NCBI GenBank assembly: GCA_916700875.1
Contig: CAKAKS010000001.1
Location: forward strand, 14,611,000 to 14,674,999
Direction: 5' to 3'
Source of the DNA: Sebastes aleutianus
Lineage: Eukaryota; Chordata; Actinopteri; Perciformes; Sebastidae
Length of the DNA: 64,000 nucleotides
The notes below the pieces were generated by a model, which saw only the letters and a list, made by a program, of their open reading frames with translations, ran no database searches and was not told the DNA's origin. The position numbers were made by a program, and so were the translations under genes. Positions 56,578 to 64,000 of this stretch are shown piece by piece. Position 1 is the stretch's first letter. The number at the start of each line of letters is the position of its first letter.

Positions 56578-57690
56578 CAGTGGTTCCCAACCTTTTTCCT
56601 TAAGGGACCCATTTTCTATCATTGAGTAAATAGACGACCTCTGACTGAGTGACATATTTTATGGGTATTTCATATTTTATGGGCAGATTATTTCCTGAGA
56701 ATATTGTATCAGAGATGAGTTTTCCTGCTATTTTTAGGGACTTTTAATACAATGTTCTGTATTGTGTATTTATTTTTAAATTTTCAACAATAATTCGTAC
56801 TTAATAGGCTTATTTTTGACAAATTCAGCCATTGTTATGTTAACTCTTTGGTTGTTTTAACTGCGTACTTTTCTAATGCAGGACGAGGCTGTTCAGGAGA
56901 GAGGGAAGGCCCTGTGAATATAGGTTGTGTTCAGGTCTTCATTGTGCCCTAACCCTATGAGGTTTGTTTTAAGTTTATAGTTTAAATAATAAATAATAAC
57001 AATTTAATTTAGGTTTCTTCACATCAATGATGATGATGACATATAGGCCAACTATATATATTTTTTTAAAGTTGTCTTACACCCCTTAAACTGGAAAAAT
57101 AACACTGAAGTTGTATTCAAGAAGGCCCAGTCTAGACTCTTCTTGAGAAAACTTAGATCTTCTACGTGTTTTCTATCAAGGAATTTTTATTTAGCTAGTG
57201 TTCTTTTTTATGCTGTGCTCTGCTGGGGGATGATGAAAACAGGATCAATAAATTGATCAGAAAGGCTGGCTCAGTGATTGGTCTTGCACCAGACTCACTG
57301 GAGGTTATATAAAAGAGAACAAGGCCCAAACTAAAAAACAGTTCTGCATTTTGAAGGCCATCCATTACCTCAGTGTTCTACTGAACGATTCAGGAAGTCT
57401 TCTGTTCCAGCAGCAGTCAGATTTTTTAATGAACATTTTTAGATATGGCCATGGTACCTCTCGGCTGTTGATTATGTCTCAAAGAGCTTCTTATGATGTT
57501 ATGTAATTATTGGTGTATTGTAAATACTGTGTTTTTGTTATTGTTTGACTTGGTGGCAATCAAATTTCACCACAGGGATCAATAAAGCTGTCTATCTATC
57601 TATCTATCTATAAGGTCTTGCGACCCCCCCCCACCGTGAAGCTTTGGCGACCCCTATTGGGCATCTGGACCCCCAGATTGGGAACCAGTG
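56578..57690. mobile_element. hAT-Charlie-type element with perfect 8-bp duplication, hosting a LINE
   Basis: The left end CAGTGGTTCCCAACCTTTTT and the inverted right end CACTGGTTCCCAATCTGGGG match the family of 22655. The flanks CCCTAAAA (56570-56577) and CCCTAAAA (57691-57698) are identical, fixing the boundaries. A LINE 3' end (57075-57611) sits inside on the plus strand. The remainder has no transposase motif. Confidence 0.9.
57075..57611 (+). mobile_element. 5'-truncated L2-like LINE
   Basis: From about 57091 the reading WKNNTEVVFKKAQSRLFLRK, then FYAVLCWG, and after a frameshift RINKLIRKAGSVIGLAPDS is the C-terminal region of fish L2-like reverse transcriptases. It ends with AGGGATCAATAAAGC and a (TCTA)n tail at 57591-57611, as expected for this LINE. 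It is 5' truncated, has one frameshift and at least one stop, and inserted into the hAT element. Confidence 0.8.
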
Positions 57691-58770
57691 CCCTAAAACA
57701 TGTAGGGAGGTCAAGCACAAATAAAGAACATACAGTACACGACACATTCATCCCATCCTTCTGGTTGTTTCTCATTTTTCAGCTTATTTTGAAATCAAAA
57801 TTGGTTTGGTTTCCAAGTATGCTGTTGAAACAACCTTTTTTTTAGTCTGACAATGTAAACCCCAAAATGTAAATATAATTGTAATTCAAAGTTAAGTTGA
57901 AACTAAAGTTGCTCCCGTCACTGTTCTTTGCTTAACAAACAAGACTGTGACCTGATGATGGAAGATGTTACTGTAATGTGTACTGTACATGCATTTCTGT
58001 AATATGGAAAAGAAATGAGAAGAGAATGAAAGTAAATATGCAGAAGGCAGCATTGAACATGAGCAATTGAAAATCACTCTTGGGTAGAAAAAAGAAGTAA
58101 TGTGGCATTGAGGATATAAAGCATTTCATTCCAGAAAATATGCAAGGATGTTTGCCAGATGATTATTCTGCTTTTCAGTTTCTATTGGAACATATAACAA
58201 CTGTCTGCGCTGTGAATCTTCCTGCGACTTTTTAATATTCTCCACCATTTTTATTTTTCTTTGATTCAAACTGTGAAGTGAAAACAGAATGGCAAATCAT
58301 CAGGCTGTTATTGATAAAATGACAGATGTTGACATGCTGGGTACATTTAAAGCTGAAGAAAAATTGACTTGCTAATTGCTCCGAGCTCTGTGGTTATCTA
58401 ACGTTGTGCTTTTAGTAAAAAGAAATGGTTATATGAAGGAAATGTTTGTTACACAATGCTCTGCTCTCTCTTATAAAGGAATGGCAGAGCTGCTGTTAAT
58501 AAACACGTATATGAACATTAAATCTCAGTTAAATAATCAATATGTTACTGGTCAGCTGGTAGCCAAGCAGCTCATGAATGAGCAACTGAGGCTGAAGCAT
58601 GAATGAAGAGGCTGCGTTTTATCTTCTGAAGCATTTCCTGTGTCTACATTGAGATTTCAGGATTGTTGGCCTTATTGTTTCACCTCCAGATAAAGTAGTT
58701 TAGATAAAAACAGGAGTGTGTTTCAAACTTTTCTGATCACCTGAGTGCTTGATATACATGATATATTTAC
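57691..58770. other. unannotated spacer
   Basis: AT-rich unique-looking sequence. No exon or repeat end recognised. Confidence 0.5.
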
Positions 58771-59415
58771 TAGGGCTGTCAATCGATTTAAATATTTAGT
58801 CGCATGTTTGTCCATGATTAATCGCGATTAATCACACATCTGTTCAAAATGTACCGTAAAGGGAGCTTTATGCAAGTGTATGTATAAATGTATAATTGGA
58901 AATCATTTAACAACACAAAACAATGACAATTATTGTCCAGAAACCCTCACAGGTACTGCATTTAGCATAAAAATATGCTCAAATCATAACATGGCAAACT
59001 GCAGCCCAACAGGCAACAACAACTGTCAGTGTGTCAGTGTGCTGACTTGACTATGACTTGCCCCAAACTGCATGTGATTATCATAAAGTGGGCATGTATG
59101 TAAAGGGGAGACTCGTGGGTACCCATAGAACCCATTTTAATTCACATATCTTGAGGTCAGAGGTCAAGGGATCCCTTTGAAAATGGTCATGACAGAAGTT
59201 TGGAGCATTATTTAACCTCCTTCACGACAAGCTACTATGACAATGGATTCCTTAGGGTTTTCTAGTTTCATATGATACCAGCATCTTCACTATACCTTTA
59301 AAACTGAGCCGCTACAACCTAAAAATCAACTGTTGCGTTATGCGTTAAAGATATTAGTGACATTAAAACGAATTTGCATTAACGCGTTATTATCACGTGA
59401 ACTTTGACAGCCCTA
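58771..59415 (+). mobile_element. full-length TAGGGCTGTCAA-ended non-autonomous hAT element
   Basis: It starts TAGGGCTGTCAATCG and ends TTTGACAGCCCTA, a 12-bp perfect terminal inverted repeat. The flanks ATATTTAC (58763-58770) and ATATTTAC (59416-59423) are identical. Order of blocks: AT-rich TTAATCGCGATTAATC left region, GTTCAAAATGTACC, TTGTCCAGAAACCCTCACAG, the shared module (59060-59310) with a DR1, then AACGCGTTATTATCACG. 645 bp, no ORF. Best copy of its family in this window. Confidence 0.93.
59154..59166 (+). promoter_or_regulatory. perfect DR1 nuclear-receptor motif in a hAT element
   Basis: AGGTCAGAGGTCA, identical to 32581-32593 and in the same place of the module. Function inferred only. 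Confidence 0.5.
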
Positions 59416-61319
59416 ATATTTACCATTGCTAACAAGAACGATATCCAAAACTGGAAAAAAAAAGATAAGGAACCCAGGTTGTAAAAACACTGAATGATGG
59501 AGAGTGATGCTACATCAGAGAAGTCTTTTACCATCTTGACTGCTGCCTAATTACTTCGCCGCCGTGTTTGATCAGTGGAAACTATAATTATGTGTTTAGT
59601 TTGCTCAGAGCTTGGCTGTTGGAGTTAAGGAAGTTGATGTGTGAAGTGAAAGAAGATCTATTTCCAGGTCTTGGACTGTGTAAACAGCATTACATTGCTT
59701 TCTAGAGTTTGGCTTTGCTGCTTTAACTCTTATCTCTGCACTTTTTTATGTCTCTTTCTTAAAGAAATCACAGTCAATTTCAGAAGTAAAAGCCGGACCA
59801 AACTCATTTGTCGAAAGTCTCCTCTTCTTCTTCTTTCACATCAGTCTCTAATCTTTCTTCTATTTTTCCTCCTAGCAGCTGTCTTTAATATCCAGGCTTT
59901 AGTCACAACACTCTCGCTAATTACTTTTTAGCATTCATTCGCTCTCCTCGCTCATTCTCCGTCTGTCTGATGGACTAAACTTTACAGACACAGAGTTTCA
60001 TTCCTCACATTTCCCTTTAATCCACTCTGACATTTAATTGCCAGCTCTCCCTCTCTCACCAGCCAATCTCTGTGTTCTTGTCATGTTTCTCCATCACGTC
60101 GTAATGAGATTGATGGCGAGGTAAAAACGAGGTGAGGCTCCCCCGTTTCCCCTCTGCCCGCTCGTTCTACTTTGATATTACGCCATCTGGAATGAATGAG
60201 CAGGCGGATAAGACCAGTTTTTCAGTCCAGGCAACTTTCTTCAGCTTTTCTTATCTTATTTTCTGGCCCACATGGGAACAAACCGGAGCATGCTGGGAGT
60301 TAAACTCTCTCAGACCTTTGCGCCTGTCAGCTCAGTGCGATGGGACCTGCGCTGTGTTTATGGTGGGCGGAGGAAGACAGGTGTTATGAAGCCATGCCCT
60401 CCTCGCCAGCAAATCTTTCCACACACGAGGGGTATCTCGGTGCTTTGCAGGAAAGAAGGTATTTTTGGGTTTCCGTCTTCACAGATTTTTCAAGAGATTT
60501 ATTTTGCAGTTTTTTCCCAGAAGGTCATGGATTCAAACCTGTGAACTTGTATGCAGAAGCTCTACAGTTTTATCTGCAAAGTGGAAATCGTACAGACTAA
60601 CTGGCTATGTATTTAATCTCCATTAAAATGGTCTATTAGTCTCCTGCACTGGATGCACAAACATATTTGTATTAGCTGTCCTCTCTGCTTATTTACCAAA
60701 TTATATTTGTTTTCTGCTCTCCAAAAAGCAATAATTCAGTGTTTCAGTATTATTACCATGAGTGTAATTGCAGTCGTAAAAAATGTGTAAGCGTGGTTAA
60801 ATCCTCCAAATTGTCACTGGGCCTGATATGAACTCATTAGGCCATGAAAGTCTTTTTTTCCGTTTTTGAAAGTTAATTAGATGTTCAAATTGGAGCTGCA
60901 AAGGTGAATGGGTTTGGATCCTTTAACTCTGCTCCTTCATCGGCTCGCAGCAGCCAAAGGAAACTAGACGAGGTTCACAAAGCAAAGTCAGCCACTGAAT
61001 AGGCTAAATCCCCTGACTAAATTAAATTTGTCCTTGCAACGTCGTCTGACAACCACACAGAGCTCACAGGAGGATGGATTATGTTCCTGCTCTCCCTCCC
61101 CTCCATTCTGTCTGCTCTCTTATAATGGAGTGGCTTTGAACCCGTGTAATTAAACATTCGTCTCAACTGCTGCCGAGGCATGCCCATCACCGTGCACACA
61201 CACATGCTCATGCATCATTAAGTTGTAACAAATAATTGAACCAATTCATTTCATACTTTTTTATTTTTGAAGAAGCACTTGACCAAAATATATATTTTTT
61301 CAGAATAGCTTTTCGGGAA
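59416..61319. other. spacer with a possible conserved element
   Basis: 60120-60550 has three overlapping plus-strand ORFs without a domain. 60800-60925 (AACTCATTAGGCCATGAAAG, AAAGTTAATTAGATG) looks like conserved non-coding sequence. Neither is certain. Confidence 0.3.
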
Positions 61320-61540
61320 AGAGGCTAAATAACGCTCCAACTTTATGCTAAATTTTGGCGAGGAAAAACTGGCATGGCCATTTTCAAAGGGGTCCCTTGA
61401 CCTTTGACCTCAAGACATGTGAATGAAAATGGGTTCTATGGGTACTCACGAGTCATACCCACTTTTAAAATAATCACATGCAGTTTGGGGCAAGTTATAG
61501 TCAAATCAGCACACTGACACACTGACTGTTACCTGTTGGC
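61320..61540 (-). mobile_element. inverted copy of the shared hAT module
   Basis: Read on the minus strand: GTTTGGGGCAAGTTATAG context, ATGAAAATGGGTTCTATGGG in the plus direction, TCAAGGGACCCC and TTTGGCGAGGAAAAACTGGC. This matches 29915-30060 and 32460-32660. No hAT terminus is found on either side. Confidence 0.7.
61398..61410 (-). promoter_or_regulatory. perfect DR1 nuclear-receptor motif
   Basis: TGACCTTTGACCT on the plus strand, i.e. AGGTCAAAGGTCA on the minus strand, the canonical HNF4/RXR-PPAR-type direct repeat with an A spacer. It lies about 240 bp upstream of the candidate exon at 61637. Confidence 0.55.
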
Positions 61541-61636
61541 AAAAAAAAACTCTTCAGCATAGAAAACATGTTGGTGAAAACATTTTACACTGACTGCATT
61601 CACTACTTTACACAAATGTATTTTTTTTTTTTATAG

Positions 61637-61881
61637 AGAATATTCACTCAACAACTGAAGAGGCAAATAGAGCAGGGAGGGGACAACAGAGGAAGTCCAC
61701 TAAATGAAGATTTGGAGGAACAGACTATGTTGCCACTCAGGAAGATGTATGTGACAGTGTTGATCCTCTGTGTTCCCATGACGATAGCTGTCACGTCCTC
61801 ATCCTTCACGTCAATAAACCCCCCTGGTGGTCTGTCTCAGAACAATGCAGCAGCACATCAGGACCTGCCTGAATCATACAA
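61637..61881 (+). CDS. candidate exon encoding a signal-peptide-like N-terminus
   Basis: A run of T ending in TATAG (61621-61636) makes a strong acceptor, and GTGAGT at 61882-61887 a strong donor. The 245-nt interval is open in one frame (81 codons plus 2 nt), starting RIFTQQLKRQIEQ. Two in-frame ATGs follow. The second (MYVTVLILCVPMTIAV then TSSSFTSINPPGG) has A at -3 and gives a hydrophobic stretch of about 14 residues with a small-residue end, like a signal peptide. If translation starts upstream it would be a membrane anchor. The end (AAAHQDLPESY) runs into the donor in phase 2. I recognise no family, and no second exon was found before 64000. Chance remains possible. Confidence 0.4.
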
Positions 61882-62127
61882 GTGAGTTTTATAACAACCA
61901 CCTGACCTCTGTCACTCTGGTGTGTGTGTCTCTGATTCCTGTGTTCACTTGTCTTGTATCCATGTTTACCTGTCATTCAGACTGACCTCCACAAAGACTT
62001 TGCTTACAAATAACATCAGTTTCTCCCCTGTCTCTTTTAATTTATTCCTTTGAGTTATTCATATGGTAGAGGTTCCTTTTACATGTACCAGAGTAATCTG
62101 TCTGGTTTTGCATTGCATTGAAGTTTA
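61882..62127. other. presumed intron or spacer
   Basis: No features. If the candidate exon is real, this is the start of its intron. Confidence 0.4.
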
Positions 62128-63026
62128 GTGTTACGAAAAACACACCAGGTAGCAGCGAAATGTGGCTTGCTGCAAAAATTTCATTTTTCTGCGGCCGGTA
62201 AGCGTGTTCATGTGTTTCAGTTCTTTGTAACATAGGTCAACATGTCACAGGAGTCACAGGAGTCTGTTTATTGATTGGCTGCTGGTACTCCCTTGCTGCA
62301 CTTCGCCACTAAAAGTTAAACTAACCCCAGCTTTTAGTTTGGCTACACTTCGTTGCAGAATCAAAACGGCCGCAGCTCGTTGAGCTCAGAGTAGGGCGAC
62401 CAGGTGTCCCACTTTATGAGGGACTGCACAGCATTTTTATCCTTTGTCTCACGTCCCACATATTGAGACGATGTCCCACATTTTCATTGGCTCTAGTTTT
62501 TCAAAAGTCAAACCACTGCATGCAGACGCTTTTCTAAAATCTGACTTTTATCCAGCGGCTGTGAAGAAAGTAGGGAAGGCTGTCATCACGGGGCTGTGTT
62601 TGCTGTCAAACTGTGCACACGTGGGACAAGTGCAGGTTAACATAGAGTATCACCGTCTTTGCTACGCTCTGACCGACGGAGAAAATTGCGAGTCACCGCA
62701 AAGTCACAAGCTATGCAGATTTAAGCAGAATATGACGGAAACTACCACAAAGTTACAAGATAAGGGGCAGAATAGAGATGTTTATTATTTAAGTTAGATA
62801 GACATATATCAAAATTGTAGACTACCTCTCAGCCTTGGTAACGTGTCCTACATTGTCCCACACAAACATACTCTTTGTCCCACATTTGATTTGTTGGGAT
62901 CTGGTCACCCTAGCTCGGAGCGGCCGCCGCAGCTTTCTATAGACTTTGCCTGGCAGCTCGCTGCAGGCCGCACTTCGCTGCTGCTCTTTTTCGGCGTTAC
63001 TATAAATGTTGCCTCTGTTGTAACAC
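62128..63026 (+). mobile_element. GTTAC-ended element interrupted by a hAT
   Basis: It starts GTGTTACGAAAAACACACC and ends TCTGTTGTAACAC, so GTGTTAC is inverted at the ends. Blocks in order match the minus strand of 7850-8177: GCGTGTTCATGTGTTTCAG, TTGATTGGCTGC, CACTTCGCCACTAAA, GAGCTC, CGGCCGCCGCAGC. The hAT at 62392-62912 splits it. Confidence 0.7.
62392..62912. mobile_element. nested hAT element with TAGGGYGACCAG ends
   Basis: The left end TAGGGCGACCAGGTGTCCCA and the inverted right end TAGGGTGACCAGATCC form a terminal repeat. The flanks GCTCAGAG (62384-62391) and GCTCGGAG (62913-62920) are a 7/8 duplication. Removing the element and one duplication copy rebuilds GAGCTCGGAGCGGCCGC, the uninterrupted sequence seen (inverted) near 7900. 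A 117-codon ORF (62444-62797) inside has no hAT domain and is probably chance. Confidence 0.88.
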
Positions 63027-64000
63027 CAAGCAAACAGGTGGTTCACCTTTCATGGAGTTGCATCTGATTAATGAATCCACAAAACGCTTTTCTGTTCTCT
63101 TGAATAACCTCCAACTTGAATAACCTCCAAACTCTAAAGACAAAGGGAGAGTACATTGAGTAAAAGGTGTTGCAGTAGAAAGCTGAAACGCTTAATCCCC
63201 GACTGTCATCCAGCCACAGCACAGTAATGATGACACCAGTTTTATAGACACAGATCATTCAGAAGATAAAAAGACATGAATGGTTAAGGGAACTTGTGGG
63301 GTGAAAATTAGCTTTTAACATAGCTAAAATTGTGCTGCAATTTGAGGAAGAGAGGGGTGGAGAGGAGGAGAAGGAGCTGAATGGAATTAAACGAGTTGAT
63401 GTATCAGAGAGACAAGTGTCCTTGTCTTTTGATGATGTTTGTACAAACTGTATGTGCTGTGTGATTGTCTACCTATTTCCCTGAAGGACACATTCAATAA
63501 AATGCAGATCTGCATGAGTTTAGAAAAACAAACCGGCCACTGGGTTTTGTCAGTTCCGTGCCGCAGGAGTCTCCATCGATCTGAGACAACAGACATTAAA
63601 GACATAGGGAGCAAGGGAGGCGGGGAGACAGGAAGCAGAAAAAGAAAAGAAGATAATTTCCAGCCATAAACCTGTTTCTCATCTCTGACCTGCAGCTGAT
63701 CGATAGCTTCTCCTGAGAGCAACGCACTGACTGTCTGGCTGGCTTCTTACTATCACTTCCTCCTGGGTACTACGGAGACATATTCTCCCAAAACAAATTA
63801 TATGTGGAAAGACATTTGTGAAATGGCTCAATTGTAAAAACGAAAAGGTACAGAATGAAAACTCAGTTCTGTCGAAGTATAAATGGATTTGGAGCTCAGG
63901 TTACAATTACAACCCACCATTTATGTCTATAAAGCTGAGACATGAGGCTTTGGCTGTAAAAATACAATTCATACTCAGCCTGAAGCCACTCAAATATTAG
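63027..64000. other. unannotated spacer
   Basis: No exon continuing the 61637 frame was found. Purine-rich patches (63340-63380, 63600-63650) and short overlapping ORFs only. Confidence 0.45.

Noticed and set aside
60132..60600. Cluster of three plus-strand ORFs (85-90 codons)
   Set aside because: They overlap in three frames, which is typical of stop-poor GC-richer DNA. No domain or splice structure favours one.
62444..62797. 117-codon ORF inside the nested hAT as a transposase
   Set aside because: No CERxFS, BED finger or other hAT signature. It is within a 521-bp MITE and probably chance.
1..64000. CRISPR arrays, bacterial operons or viral genomes
   Set aside because: No regularly spaced direct repeats, no ribosome-binding-site-led dense ORFs and no retroviral gag/pol or LTR pair were seen. 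Everything points to vertebrate nuclear DNA.

Overview
The window looks like non-coding DNA from a ray-finned fish, most likely a percomorph teleost. It is AT-rich, with long (GT)n/(GA)n microsatellites. It is full of short non-autonomous DNA transposons, fragments of at least two LINE families and a tRNA-derived SINE, of kinds I recognise from percomorph genomes. The species is not identifiable by eye. I find no complete protein gene. Almost all ORFs of 60-180 codons fit chance in about 128 kb of strand. The window reads as a gene-poor intergenic or intronic tract.

Layout. 0-4 kb: a hAT element with a 7/8 target duplication (417-779), a decayed LINE (1265-1830) and a palindromic element (3112-3412). 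6.7-9 kb: an intron-containing hAT transposase relic on the minus strand (6704-7000), a GTTAC-ended element (7850-8177) and a hAT element (8362-8923). 12-13.5 kb: a MITE flanked by a long direct duplication bounded by TTAA. 15.8-26 kb: several hAT-like elements (one carrying a SINE), a Charlie-type hAT and an element with a 31-bp perfect inverted repeat. 27.6 kb: a 300-bp foldback. 29.7-33.7 kb: clustered and partly nested hAT copies, then an internally deleted LINE. 37.1 kb: a run of 27 G. 37.7-38.8 kb: a 1.1-kb MITE. 40-49 kb: three further copies of the 25.5-kb family. 49.8-50.1 kb: a second large inverted repeat. 51.9-52.6 kb: a PIF/Harbinger-like element with a MADF-like remnant. 54-60 kb: LINE fragments, hAT elements with perfect 8-bp duplications and a LINE inserted in a hAT. 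61.6 kb: the one candidate host exon. 62.1-63.0 kb: a hAT nested in an older element whose empty-site relative lies at 7.9 kb.

How the parts relate. Most signal is transposon biology: eight elements have target duplications at 6/7, 7/8 or 8/8 identity, and nesting gives relative ages. One internal module recurs in five places, in elements with different termini. Four of these copies carry a DR1-type nuclear-receptor motif (perfect in three), so these repeats may disperse regulatory sites. The best gene candidate is a 245-nt stretch at 61637-61881 with a strong acceptor, a GTGAGT donor and an open frame containing a signal-peptide-like segment. I do not recognise its product.
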